DNA of 64,000 nt from Albidovulum sp. (GTDB lineage Bacteria; Pseudomonadota; Alphaproteobacteria; Rhodobacterales; Rhodobacteraceae). The notes below the pieces were generated by a model that ran no database searches, was not told the DNA's origin, and saw only the letters and a program-made list of their open reading frames with translations. Shown here one piece after another: positions 7,710-16,334 of this stretch (position 1 is the stretch's first letter; each line of letters opens with the position of its first letter). The stretch lies in NCBI GenBank assembly GCA_026989275.1, contig JALSJQ010000008.1, positions 1 to 64,000 on the forward strand. The letters run 5' to 3'. Both the position numbers and the translations under genes were made by a program.

Positions 7710-8759
7710 ATGTCGGGAAACACCGGAAGCAGGGAGGACGCGCGGCCCTCGGTCGCCAGGATGCTGGCGCTCGTCGAGCGGCATTTCGGGGTGCGGCCCG
7801 AACGGATCAGCGCCCCCGGCGGCAAGGGGCGCGATTCGCTCCGGGTGCACCTGCCGGGGCGCACCGTCATCATGACCTTCCGCCCCGACCGGCGCCGCCG
7901 CGCCCGCGAGATCGTCGTGCTGCAACGCCTTGCCGCGGCCGGGGCGCCGGTGCCCCGCTTTCTCGGGGAGGAGGGGCCGGTGTTCTTTCAGGAGGATCTC
8001 GGCAGCTTGCGGCTTTCGTCGCGGCTCGAACACGCCCGGGCCAGCGGCCGGGAAGAGCTTGTCCGCAAGCTCGCGCGGCTCGCTCTCGCCTCGCTCGTCC
8101 GGCTGTCCGATCTGGCCATGCGGGCGGGGCTCGACGAGATCGTCCCGAAGATGGGGTTGCGGGCCGAATGGCGCCGCGCCCGCGTCGGCCGCATCGCGAC
8201 CCTCTCCGAGAGACTCGGCGTGCGTCCTCCCCAAACCGACATGGACGCCTTCGCCGCGGCGCTGCGTCCGCGCCGGCTCGTCTTCGTCAAGTGGGATGCC
8301 CGTGCCGGCAACGCCGCCATCCATGACCGCCGGGTGAAATGGTATGACTGGGAATATTGCGGTCTGCGCGACGGGCTCGAGGATCCGGCCTTTCTTGCGG
8401 CTGACGAGTTCTGGCCGCTTGCACCGCAGGAGACGCTGGCGCTTCTTGCCACGGTCCGTCCGCTTTCGGAGGCCGATCGGGTCTGGCTCGCCGATTACGC
8501 CGTGCTCCACGCGGTGGAACGGCTGGGATACATCGTCGAGCAGGTGGAGAAGAACGGCTGGATCGACGAGGACCGCGCCCGTCGGCAGGACCGGATCGGC
8601 TATGCGCCGCGGCTTCTCGCCCGTCTTGCCCGCCACGGCGCGCAGTGGGCCGCGCTGAGCCGCCATGGCCAGGCCCTGTCGCCCTGGTTCGGCGAGATGG
8701 AAGCGGCGCTGCGGGAGCGGCATCCGCCCCCTTCCCCCGCCGCCACCGGCCCGGTATGA
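7710..8759 (+). CDS. APH/choline-kinase-fold phosphotransferase, substrate unknown
   Basis: 349-residue kinase-like protein of the aminoglycoside-phosphotransferase fold. The catalytic loop reads KWDARAGNAAI (Asp196, Asn201) and the metal-binding strand KWYDWEYCG (Asp213); together these match the HxDxxxxN...D pattern, with the usual His replaced by Lys. The N-terminal half has a small-lobe pattern (TVIMTFRPDRRRRAREIVVLQRL) but the phosphate-binding loop is not obvious. It ends 7 bases before selU on the same strand, so the two are almost certainly co-transcribed. Known relatives phosphorylate antibiotics, choline, sugars or nucleosides; no selenium-linked role is established. Confidence 0.7.
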   Translation: MSGNTGSREDARPSVARMLALVERHFGVRPERISAPGGKGRDSLRVHLPGRTVIMTFRPDRRRRAREIVVLQRLAAAGAPVPRFLGEEGPVFFQEDLGSLRLSSRLEHARASGREELVRKLARLALASLVRLSDLAMRAGLDEIVPKMGLRAEWRRARVGRIATLSERLGVRPPQTDMDAFAAALRPRRLVFVKWDARAGNAAIHDRRVKWYDWEYCGLRDGLEDPAFLAADEFWPLAPQETLALLATVRPLSEADRVWLADYAVLHAVERLGYIVEQVEKNGWIDEDRARRQDRIGYAPRLLARLARHGAQWAALSRHGQALSPWFGEMEAALRERHPPPSPAATGPV

Positions 8760-8766
8760 GCGGGGC

Positions 8767-9837
8767 ATGGCATATCGGCTCGAAAGACTGACCGATCTCG
8801 ATGCGCTGCCTTTCGACGAGGTGATCGACGCGCGTTCCCCCGCGGAGTTTGCCGAGGACCATCTGCCCGGGGCGCTGAGCCTGCCTGTGCTCGACGACGA
8901 GGAGCGTGCCCGCGTCGGCACGATCTACGTTCAGGAGAGCCGCTTCCGCGCCCGGCGGATCGGTGCGGCGCTCGTGGCCCGCAACGTGGCGAAGCATCTC
9001 GAGGGGCCGCTGGCCGACCGGCCCGGAGGCTGGAAGCCACTGATCTATTGCTGGCGCGGCGGGCAACGCTCGGGCTCCTTTGCGCTCATCCTGCGCGAGG
9101 TCGGCTGGCGGGCCGAAACTCTCGAAGGCGGCTGGAAGAGCTGGCGCCGCCTCGTGGTGCGGGCGGTGCAGGAGGATCCGTTCCCGGCGCCTCTCGTGCT
9201 CATCGACGGCAATACCGGCACCGGCAAGACCGACATTCTCGCAGCCCTCTCCCGAGGTGGCGTGCAGGTGATCGATCTCGAGGGACTGGCCAATCATCGC
9301 GGCTCGCTCCTCGGGGCACGGCCCGGAGGGCAGCCGTCGCAGAAGAGGTTCGAGGGGCGGCTGGCGATGGCCCTCGCCCGGCTCGATCCGCACCGGCCGG
9401 TGGTGATGGAAGCCGAATCGAGTCGCATCGGCCGGCTGAGCATTCCCCCGGCGGTCTGGAAGGCGATGAAGACGGCGCCGCGCATCGTGCTCGACGTCCC
9501 GACAGAGGAGCGCGCCCGCTACCTCGTGCGGGCCTATGCCGACGTGATCGCCGACCGCGCCCTGCTCGAAGCCCGGATCGAGAGCCTCAGGCCATGGCAT
9601 GCCCGCGAGGTGATCGAGGCGTGGCAGCAGATGGTGCGGCAGGGGCGGTTCGAGGCGCTCGCGGCCGATCTCATGGCACGTCATTACGATACCCGCTATG
9701 CGCGCCAGCGCGCCCGGGCCGATGTGCCGGTGCGGATCCTGCCCCATGACGACCTCTCCCCGGCCGGGATCGAGCTTGCTGCGGGGCGGGTTGCGGCGTT
9801 GCTGCCCGAGCTGCTGCCGATACGGGCGGGCATGTAG
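8767..9837 (+). CDS. selU: tRNA 2-selenouridine synthase
   Basis: SelU (MnmH) replaces the sulfur of 2-thiouridine at the tRNA wobble position by selenium, via a geranylated intermediate, using selenophosphate. The 356-residue product has an N-terminal rhodanese domain with catalytic Cys95 in YCWRGGQRSGS, then a P-loop domain with Walker A GNTGTGKT (148-155) and the RIGRLSIPPAVWKAM block typical of the family. Length matches known SelU. ATG at 8767 follows GAGCGGGG. Its selenium donor, SelD, is encoded at 39029-41212 in this window. Confidence 0.95.
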   Translation: MAYRLERLTDLDALPFDEVIDARSPAEFAEDHLPGALSLPVLDDEERARVGTIYVQESRFRARRIGAALVARNVAKHLEGPLADRPGGWKPLIYCWRGGQRSGSFALILREVGWRAETLEGGWKSWRRLVVRAVQEDPFPAPLVLIDGNTGTGKTDILAALSRGGVQVIDLEGLANHRGSLLGARPGGQPSQKRFEGRLAMALARLDPHRPVVMEAESSRIGRLSIPPAVWKAMKTAPRIVLDVPTEERARYLVRAYADVIADRALLEARIESLRPWHAREVIEAWQQMVRQGRFEALAADLMARHYDTRYARQRARADVPVRILPHDDLSPAGIELAAGRVAALLPELLPIRAGM

Positions 9838-10669
9838 GAAGCATCGCGCAGGCACCTGCGGCCGTCCCGGACGAAGACCTGTCCCTTTCGGAGCCCCATC
9901 GGCGCAGGAGCTGCCAGATCGGCGGTCTGCCTTCGTTCCAGGGGGTCGATCCCGGAGAAAGCGCCGCGCCGGCGTGGCGGTGATCGGGGCGGTGCCGGCG
10001 GCTGGGGGGCGGTTGCCGGTCGGTTGTCGAAGGCATGTGCGCGGACTTGTCCGGCCCCTGCCGTGTCGTTTCTTCCGGCGATCTCCGGCCGGAGATCGCC
10101 GGCGGTTCACGGGGCGGGTGCGGTCGCTGCGGACGGGCTGGTGAAGGCTGGTCGGGGCCCTGGTGAAGCGAGGCGGGAGTGATGCGGATTCCCCGGCGGC
10201 TGCGGGTTGTTCGTCGGCCGCACCCGCTTTGCGGCGCCGATCTCCGCCGGGAAGACCGGCCATGCCGAAGGCGTCTTGTCAGAACTGCGGTCCGCTGCGC
10301 ACTTCCCCCCGATCGGGCACCTGCGCGCTGCCGGCCGGGATCTTGATGCCGGCCGGTTGTGGCGGAAACGACCGGGTGTGGCATTGCGCCGTTTCTCCTT
10401 CGGGACCGGCCGGCGTTTCCCGCCGCATTCGACAGAGCAACCAGCAAATGGCGAAACGGCTTCGGGAAACTCGGGAAACGGGCGTCTGGAAACAGGGGTG
10501 TCGTCATGTGCCCCTGCAGGAGCGGAGCTTCAGGGCCGCCTCGTCCGCGCGGCCGCCGTCCTGCTTCCCGGGCGGATGCCGACCGTCTGCCCTGAAAATG
10601 GAATTCGGGCAGGCAGAGCGAGGCGCTCGCCGGAAGCGCAAGCCGTTTCCGTTCTCTCTCGGAAGGGGC
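9838..10669. other. 832-base convergent intergenic region without a recognisable gene
   Basis: Lies between the ends of selU and tRNA-Arg. Several open frames run through it on both strands but none has family-like sequence or a ribosome site. Its only striking content is the 28-bp palindrome at 10075-10102. Confidence 0.6.
10075..10102. repeat. Perfect 28-bp palindrome
   Basis: The 14 bases CCGGCGATCTCCGG are followed directly by their exact reverse complement with no spacer. A transcript would fold with a GGCC tetraloop. No U-run follows, so it is not a standard terminator. The central CTCCGG/CCGGAG core recurs at 26121-26140. It could be an operator, a cruciform or a transcript-end structure for converging genes. 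Confidence 0.85.
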
Positions 10670-10746
10670 TGGCGCACCGGGGAGGACTCGAACCCCCGAC
10701 CCCCAGATTCGTAGTCTGGTGCTCTATCCAACTGAGCTACCGGTGC
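10670..10746 (-). tRNA. tRNA-Arg (anticodon ACG)
   Basis: Read on the minus strand from 10746, the cloverleaf is complete: acceptor GCACCGG paired with CCGGTGC, D arm AGCTCAGTTGGATAGAGC, anticodon stem CCAGA/TCTGG with loop CTACGAA (anticodon ACG at 10712-10710), and T arm GGGGGTTCGAGTCCTCC. CCA is encoded. The A34 is normally edited to inosine by TadA so that CGU, CGC and CGA are read. 77 nucleotides. Confidence 0.97.
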
Positions 10747-10867
10747 GTCGGGGGGCTATGTAGTCCGCGGCCCCGGGGAGTTCAAGGGGAAATTCGGGGA
10801 TCTCACGGGCCGGCGGCCGCGGTCGATGTCGCCGGGCCTCTCGGAGCCGGGAGATGGCGAGGCAGGA

Positions 10868-12361
10868 TCAGCCCCGGCGGGCGTGCGATGCGCTACCCTC
10901 TTCCGCTTCGCGTGCGAAGGAGGCGTCCTCGTCACGCTCTGCGGGCGGACGGCCGATGGGAGGCGCTTCCTTCATGCGCCGCGGCAGGATGATGACGAAG
11001 CGCGTGCCCCCGGGGCCGCTCTTCTCGAGCGCGATGCGCCCGCCATGGCCGCGCACGAGTTCGTGGGCGATCGCGAGGCCGAGGCCGGTGCCGCCGCGCC
11101 GTGCGCCGCCGGCAAAGGGGCGGAACAGGTTTTCGAGCGCCTTGTTCGGCAGTCCCGGCCCCGTATCCTCGACGGTGATGTGCCACCCTTCGGCTTCCTC
11201 GCGGGCGCTGATGGCGATGCGGCCCTTGCCGCCATGGGTCGAGATCGCCTCGCGGGCATTGTGCACGAGGTTGAAGAGGATGCGGAACAGCTGCTCGGCA
11301 TCGGCAAGAAGCACGGCATCGGCGGGAATGTCGGCCTGGAACTCGATGCCTTCGGCGGCTTCTCCCGCCGCGAGCCGTTCGCTTTCGATGACATCGGCGA
11401 CGACATCCCCCAGCACCACTTCGCCAAGTCGTGGCGCCTGCTCCTCGGCCTTGCCGTAGGAAAGGGTCTTCTGGGCAAGGTCGATCGCCCGCTGCAGCGC
11501 GGCGAGAAGCTTCGGCAGGATCCGCCGCACCGTGGGGTCGCTGCTCCGGGAGAGCCGGTCGGCCAGAAGCTGGGCGGTGGTGAGGATGTTGCGCAGATCG
11601 TGGACGATCTTCGCCACCGCCTCGCCCAGCGCCGCAAGGCGGGTCTTCTGCCGGAAGGCGGCAATCAGCTCGAGTTGCAACGAGCGCAGCGCCTCCTCGG
11701 CCTCGCGCAATTCGAGGATGTCGCTCGCGGGCGTGATGACCCGGCGGGCATCTTCCGGTGCCGAGGCGTAATCCTTCATGTTGTCGATCACCCGGCGGAT
11801 CGGCACCACCACGAAGCGGTGAAGCGCGAAATAGAGCAGGATCGCCGTCACGCTCGAGATGAAGGCCGAGAGCAGCATGATCCTGAGGCCGTATTCGAAC
11901 ATCGCTTCCTTCAGGGGGCGGCGCGGCAGGGTGATCTCGATCAGCTCTCCCGCTTCCTCGACAGGCACGCCGACCACGCGGATCACGACATCCGGGTTGC
12001 CGAAAAGGTCGGTGAAGGCACCGCGAATGGCGGTGACGATATCGTTCTGCCGCAGATCATAGGTGTGTTCGACCTCGCCCGGCATCGGCGAGGAAAGCAC
12101 CAGTTCGCGCACCGCGTTGCGCCTGAGCACGACGTTGAGCACGCCCGCGGTCTTGAGAAGCTCGCTCTCGAGAGCGTCATCGACCATGTAGTCGGAGGCG
12201 GCGAGGAGCGCGAGGGCGGCGATCTGGGCCCGCTCGAGGCGCGATTCGAGGAATTCGAGCCGGAAACGGGCGATCGAGGGGACGAAGATCATCACCTCGG
12301 CCAGCATGACGAAAGCGATCGTCAGGGCCAGAAGCCGCCCGGTCAGGGTCCTTAAGAACAT
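10868..12361 (-). CDS. Membrane sensor histidine kinase, orphan
   Basis: 497-residue two-component sensor. A membrane segment at about res 8-28 and another at about 163-182 frame a roughly 135-residue extracytoplasmic domain; a HAMP-like linker and coiled coil follow. The dimerisation helix reads AKIVHDLRNIL, with His254 as the predicted phosphoacceptor. The ATPase domain has an N box (FNLVHNAREA), G1 (DTGPGLP) and G2 (GGTGLGLAIA). No response regulator is adjacent, so it is an orphan kinase in this window and its signal is unknown. The start at 12361 is supported by GAGGGA 7 bases upstream; an open frame to 12415 lacks conservation. Confidence 0.88.
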   Translation of the reverse strand: MFLRTLTGRLLALTIAFVMLAEVMIFVPSIARFRLEFLESRLERAQIAALALLAASDYMVDDALESELLKTAGVLNVVLRRNAVRELVLSSPMPGEVEHTYDLRQNDIVTAIRGAFTDLFGNPDVVIRVVGVPVEEAGELIEITLPRRPLKEAMFEYGLRIMLLSAFISSVTAILLYFALHRFVVVPIRRVIDNMKDYASAPEDARRVITPASDILELREAEEALRSLQLELIAAFRQKTRLAALGEAVAKIVHDLRNILTTAQLLADRLSRSSDPTVRRILPKLLAALQRAIDLAQKTLSYGKAEEQAPRLGEVVLGDVVADVIESERLAAGEAAEGIEFQADIPADAVLLADAEQLFRILFNLVHNAREAISTHGGKGRIAISAREEAEGWHITVEDTGPGLPNKALENLFRPFAGGARRGGTGLGLAIAHELVRGHGGRIALEKSGPGGTRFVIILPRRMKEAPPIGRPPAERDEDASFAREAEEGSASHARRG

Positions 12362-12484
12362 GCGCCGTCCCTCGTTCGGTGGAGCGAGATTAGGCGCAGG
12401 GGGCGGGTCTATCAAGGCGAATGCGGCGCCCAGGGCAACGGTCCCGCTGCCGGGACGGGGCGGCGAAGCGGCGCTTCCGGGGGC

Positions 12485-13936
12485 TCAGGGAAGGTGCCGC
12501 ACCAGTCGGACGATGCGCCGCGGCCAGGCGCTTTCGAACAGCCGCGGGCCGAGCCAGGCACCGGCGATGGCCTTCGCGCTTTCGCCGAAGGTGGGGTAGG
12601 GACTGATCATGGCGGCAAGATCGATCAGCTTCATTCGCCGTGCAAGCGCCAGCGCCCAGAGCTGGATCTGTTCGCCCGCGAGCGGGCCGACGATGGCGAC
12701 GCCCACGGGGCGGCCGCGCGCCACCATCAGCTTGGCGTGCCCTTCGCGGCGCCCTTCGCAGATGGCGCGGTCGTTGTCGGCGAGCGGCACCTGAACCACC
12801 TCGAGGTGCCGCCCGTGGCGGGTGCGGGCTGTCTCCTCGGTCAGCCCGACATGGGCCAGTTCCGGGTCGGTGAAGATCACGCGCGGCACATGGTCGTCCC
12901 GCATTCGCACCGGCAGGCCGAAGAGCGCCGCCCGGATGACGAGGGCGGCCTGCGCCCCGGCAAGATGGGTGAAGCCGCCGCGCCCGCCGACATCGCCGAT
13001 GGCAAACACGCGGCGGTTCGTCGTCCTGAGATCGGGGCCGGTTTCGATGCCGCCGGGGCCGGTGCGGATGCCGGCCGCCTCGAGGCCGAGCCCCTCGACA
13101 GCGGGCCGCCGGCCGGTGGCGACGAGAAGATCGCTGCCGCCGACGGTGATGCGTTGGCCCTCCGCGTTCTCGAGATGCAGGACGACCCTGTCGGCCGCGT
13201 CCGTCGCGCCCCGGTTCGCCCGCACCACCTTGTGCCCGGCAAGGATCCGCACCCCTTCGGCGGCGAGCCGCTCGGCGAGGATGGCGGCAAGCTCGGGCTC
13301 CTCGCGCGGGGCGATGCGCGGGGCGGCCTCGATCACCGTGACCGCGGCGCCCAGCCGGGCATGGGCTTGGGCCATCTCGAGGCCGATCGGCCCGCCGCCG
13401 AGCACCAGAAGGTGCCGGGGAGGCATGGTGCGGGCGAAGATCGTCTCGTTGGTCTCGAAGGGGAGCTCGTCCAGCCCCGGGATCGGCGGGATGGCGGGGC
13501 GCGAGCCGGTGGCGATGACGAAGCGCCGCGCCCGGATGCGCCGACCGCCGGCCTCGACCTCCCGGGGCGAGACGAAACGGCCCGGGGCGCGGATCACCGT
13601 CACGCCGAGCCCTTCGAAACGTTCCTGGCTGTCATGGGGGGCGATGGCCGCGATGGCCCGGTGCACATGATCGTGCACGGCGCCGTGGTCGATGCGCGGG
13701 GTGGCGTGGATGCCGAAGCGGGCGCTTCCGGCGGCAACATGGGCGGCCCTTGCTGCGCTCAGCAGCGCCTTCGACGGCACGCAGCCGTGATTGAGGCAGT
13801 CGCCGCCCATCTCGCCCTTCTCGATCAGGACGACCTTCGCGCCGAGTTGCGCCGCGCCGGCGGCGACCGAAAGCCCGCCGGCACCGGCGCCGATGATGCA
13901 CAGATCGGCGCGTTCGATGCCGTTTCCCTCTGTCAT
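12485..13936 (-). CDS. MerA-like FAD-dependent pyridine nucleotide-disulfide oxidoreductase
   Basis: 483-residue flavoprotein of the dihydrolipoamide dehydrogenase/mercuric reductase superfamily. FAD-binding LCIIGAGAGGLSVAAGAAQ at the N-terminus, the redox-active disulfide GGDCLNHGCVPSKALL, a second nucleotide site LVLGGGPIGLEMA and a second FAD block VFAIGDVGG are all visible. At the C-terminus lipoamide dehydrogenases have HxHPTxxE; here it is ISPYPTFGES, so the catalytic His is missing, as in the MerA-like group of unknown substrate. No N-terminal HMA domain. It overlaps the TVP38 gene by 4 bases (ATGA), and the two families are often paired or fused, so a membrane-linked redox role is likely. 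Confidence 0.85.
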   Translation of the reverse strand: MTEGNGIERADLCIIGAGAGGLSVAAGAAQLGAKVVLIEKGEMGGDCLNHGCVPSKALLSAARAAHVAAGSARFGIHATPRIDHGAVHDHVHRAIAAIAPHDSQERFEGLGVTVIRAPGRFVSPREVEAGGRRIRARRFVIATGSRPAIPPIPGLDELPFETNETIFARTMPPRHLLVLGGGPIGLEMAQAHARLGAAVTVIEAAPRIAPREEPELAAILAERLAAEGVRILAGHKVVRANRGATDAADRVVLHLENAEGQRITVGGSDLLVATGRRPAVEGLGLEAAGIRTGPGGIETGPDLRTTNRRVFAIGDVGGRGGFTHLAGAQAALVIRAALFGLPVRMRDDHVPRVIFTDPELAHVGLTEETARTRHGRHLEVVQVPLADNDRAICEGRREGHAKLMVARGRPVGVAIVGPLAGEQIQLWALALARRMKLIDLAAMISPYPTFGESAKAIAGAWLGPRLFESAWPRRIVRLVRHLP

Positions 13937-14796
13937 GCGCCCCTCCCGTCCTGCGCCGGCGCCTTGGCCACCGACGGGGGGGGCTTCGCCGCCCGTTCCC
14001 CGATCGTCCGCCACAGGGCCGGCACGAGCACGAGAAGGGCCAGCCCCGCCAGGGGGAGGGTGAGGCGCCAGTCGAAGAGGGTGTCCATCTCGAGCGGCGC
14101 ATTCCCCTCGAGGAGCCTGCCGAGCCCGGCGCCGGCATGGGAGATGACGAGGGTGCCGGGCAGGATGCCGACCAGCGTCGTCACGACATAGTTGCGCGTC
14201 CTCACCCCGATGAGGGCCGGCAGCACATTGGCCACGAAGAAGGGCACGGCCGGCAGCAGCCGCATGGCCAGAAGGTAGTTGATCTCGTTCCGGCGCAGGC
14301 CGAGAAGCATGTGCTGAGCCCGTCCGCCCCGAAGATCGATTCGCCGGGTGAGGAACGCTCCCATGCCTTGGCGCACCATGAGAAAGATCACAATCGCCCC
14401 GATGCCCGCACCCGCGAGGTTCACGAGAGTTCCGAGCCAGGGGCCGAAAAGCCAGCCGCCGGCCAGGCTCATCACCAGCGCTCCGGGCAGGGACAGGCTG
14501 ACGACGGCGGCATAGCCCGCCACGAAGACCAGCGCGGCAAGAAGGGGATGCGCGGCCCTGACCGCCAGGAGGGCGTCGCGATGGGCGCGCAGCGTCTCGA
14601 GGCTGAGCGGCGTGTCGAGAAGGAGAGCCGCACCGCTCCAGCCGAGAGCGACGACGAGCAGAAACAGGAAAAGCCTGCGCCGTCCGGTGCCCGGGCCGGG
14701 CGCGTGCGGCTTCGCCCTTTCGCGCTTCGCCCCCTTGCCCGCCTTCCCGCGGTGCAAGGAAAAAGTGCCGCCCCCCACGGGCCGGTCGTCCGCCAT
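13933..14796 (-). CDS. TVP38/TMEM64 family membrane protein
   Basis: 287-residue inner-membrane protein of the SNARE-associated (DedA/VTT-like) superfamily. After a basic, soluble N-terminus of about 40 residues come several membrane helices; the conserved core is seen in SLSLPGALVMSLAGGWLFGPWLGTL-type sequence and in the reentrant-like RLLPAVPFFVANVLPALIG. The start at 14796 is chosen because GGAAGGAAAGGCGG lies immediately upstream; ATGs at 14814 and 14841 are also in frame. First gene of a two-gene operon with the MerA-like flavoprotein, which it overlaps. The transported or handled substrate is unknown; relatives act as lipid scramblases or in metal/selenite handling. Confidence 0.85.
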   Translation of the reverse strand: MADDRPVGGGTFSLHRGKAGKGAKRERAKPHAPGPGTGRRRLFLFLLVVALGWSGAALLLDTPLSLETLRAHRDALLAVRAAHPLLAALVFVAGYAAVVSLSLPGALVMSLAGGWLFGPWLGTLVNLAGAGIGAIVIFLMVRQGMGAFLTRRIDLRGGRAQHMLLGLRRNEINYLLAMRLLPAVPFFVANVLPALIGVRTRNYVVTTLVGILPGTLVISHAGAGLGRLLEGNAPLEMDTLFDWRLTLPLAGLALLVLVPALWRTIGERAAKPPPSVAKAPAQDGRGA

Positions 14797-15176
14797 CCGC
14801 CTTTCCTTCCCCATCCTGCCCGTTGCTTCGGGCGGGGCCATAATGGGCCTTCCCTCCCCCACGGCCAAGCGCGAAGGAGGCGTGTCACGCCCTGTTGAGG
14901 TGGCGTGATGCGGGGCGGGCGGTCGGATCGGGCGGCAAAGCCTGCCGCTGCATGAGCCGATACACGCGGGATGGGGAAGGAGAGGGAAAGGCGGCATCGC
15001 GACGATCGACCACGATGATTGACAGCCTCCCGCGCCAGGGCTAAAGAGCGGCTTCCGAATGCATGCGACGACACCCGCCGCGGCCCCGGAGCTCCGGGAG
15101 AGCAGTTTTCTCCCTCCGGCGGCCGGGAGCCGGGAACGGCTCGTCGGGCGGGGCGACCAGATCTGGAGTTTGAGAC
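14797..15176. other. Divergent intergenic region between the TVP38 gene and rpmH
   Basis: 380 bases holding the rpmH promoter at 15019-15047 and a GC-rich leader for rpmH. No gene is seen; short open frames have no ribosome sites. The minus-strand promoter for the TVP38 operon must lie here but no convincing -35/-10 pair stands out. Confidence 0.5.
15019..15047 (+). promoter_or_regulatory. Sigma70-type promoter for rpmH
   Basis: TTGACA at 15019-15024, 17-base spacer, then TAAAGA at 15042-15047. A perfect -35 box in a window where such hexamers are rare. It leaves a leader of about 120 bases before rpmH. Confidence 0.65.
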
Positions 15177-15311
15177 ATGAAGCGCACCTTTCAGCCGAGC
15201 AATCTCGTTCGCAAGCGCCGCCACGGCTTCCGTGCCCGGATGGCGACCAAGGCCGGGCGCAAGATCATCAACCGCCGCCGCGCCCGCGGCCGCAAGGTGC
15301 TCTCGGCCTGA
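15177..15311 (+). CDS. rpmH: Ribosomal protein bL34
   Basis: 44-residue, highly basic ribosomal protein of the large subunit. It begins [20 protein letters not shown] and ends GRKVLSA, matching bL34 over its full length. CTGGAG lies about 10 bases before the ATG. It heads the conserved rpmH-rnpA-yidD order. Confidence 0.97.
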   Translation: MKRTFQPSNLVRKRRHGFRARMATKAGRKIINRRRARGRKVLSA

Positions 15312-15531
15312 CATGCGCGCAGGCGGCCCCGGCAGGGCCTGCCGGAGCCGTTGGCATGACGGCCTCGACCGCGGCGGGCATCGGTGCCTTGCACCGCGAT
15401 CGTGATCGTTGGCAGGGCCTCATCGGCCGCAGTGCCCTGTCGGCGGGCCGCCTTCCCTGCTTGTCTCGTGTTCTGCTGCGGTCCGGTCCGGCGGAGGTGC
15501 CGCCCGTGGGCAGCGATCGACGGAGGCGCGG

Positions 15532-16032
15532 ATGCAGGAGGCAGGAAAGGGGCGGACCGTCACGCCACCGGCGGCTGGAGCCGACGGGAATCATGCCCCC
15601 TTGCCCCTCCGGGTGATGCGCAAGCGGGCCGAGTTCCTTCGCGCGGCCCGGGGGCGGCGAGTTCACGGCAGCGGTTTCCTGTTGCAGGCCCATCCGCCTG
15701 AAGGGGGCGGGGAAGAGGCGGCCGGGCCGGTGCCGATCGACGTCGGCTTCACCGCTTCGAAGCGGGTCGGCAACGCCGTCAGGCGCAACCGGGCCAAGCG
15801 GCGGCTGCGGGCGCTTGCCCGGGAAGTCCTGCCCGTTCATGGGCGTTCCGGCTGGGCCTATGTGCTGATCGCGAAGGCCGGCAGCACCGAAAGCCTGCCC
15901 TTCCTCGCGCTGAGGAAGGATCTGGTCCGTGCCCTTCGCAAGGCGCATCGCTCCCCCGAGCGGCAGAGGTGGCGGCAGAGGCCGGGTCGCCGCAGCAAGA
16001 GCGGCAAGGAAGGCCGAGGAGAGGACCGATGA
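15532..16032 (+). CDS. rnpA: Ribonuclease P protein component
   Basis: RnpA is the protein cofactor of RNase P, which trims tRNA 5' ends. The family core is clear: [42 protein letters not shown] with the RNR motif, and [11 protein letters not shown]. The start at 15532 has a strong GGAGG five bases upstream and gives 166 residues, with about 28 extra N-terminal residues; the family's usual start would be ATG at 15616, which has no clear ribosome site. The gap from rpmH is 220 bases. It overlaps yidD by 4 bases. Confidence 0.92.
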   Translation: MQEAGKGRTVTPPAAGADGNHAPLPLRVMRKRAEFLRAARGRRVHGSGFLLQAHPPEGGGEEAAGPVPIDVGFTASKRVGNAVRRNRAKRRLRALAREVLPVHGRSGWAYVLIAKAGSTESLPFLALRKDLVRALRKAHRSPERQRWRQRPGRRSKSGKEGRGEDR

Positions 16033-16334
16033 ACGGACCGCGCCCTTCGCCGCTCGCCCGGTTGCTCAAGGGGGCGGTGCGGCTCTACCAGCTCGTCCTC
16101 AGCCCCTGGCTCGGCAACAACTGCCGCTATCAGCCGACCTGCTCGGCCTATGCCATCGAGGCCATCGAGCGGCATGGCGCGCTCAGGGGCGGCTGGCTCG
16201 CCGCACGGCGCATTGCCCGCTGCCATCCCTTGGGCGGCAGCGGCTACGACCCGGTGCCGCCGGCACCGGAGGACGACCGGGGCAAAGCCGCAACGGCGGC
16301 AGGCGACGGGCGCCGGACGGGGGAGAAGCGATGA
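16029..16334 (+). CDS. yidD: Membrane protein insertion efficiency factor YidD
   Basis: Small membrane-associated protein that aids YidC-dependent insertion. The 101-residue product has the family signature: [33 protein letters not shown] and [24 protein letters not shown], with the conserved Cys residues. The start ATG overlaps the rnpA stop (ATGA). The last 25 residues are polar and unconserved. Normally followed by yidC; here ttcA comes next. Confidence 0.95.
   Translation: MNGPRPSPLARLLKGAVRLYQLVLSPWLGNNCRYQPTCSAYAIEAIERHGALRGGWLAARRIARCHPLGGSGYDPVPPAPEDDRGKAATAAGDGRRTGEKR

Noticed and set aside
10163-10714. 183-codon open frame before tRNA-Arg
   Set aside because: Runs into the tRNA gene, has no ribosome site and no family-like sequence.
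13933-14997. Longer TVP38 start at 14997
   Set aside because: The extra 67 residues are unconserved, and a strong ribosome site lies directly before ATG 14796.
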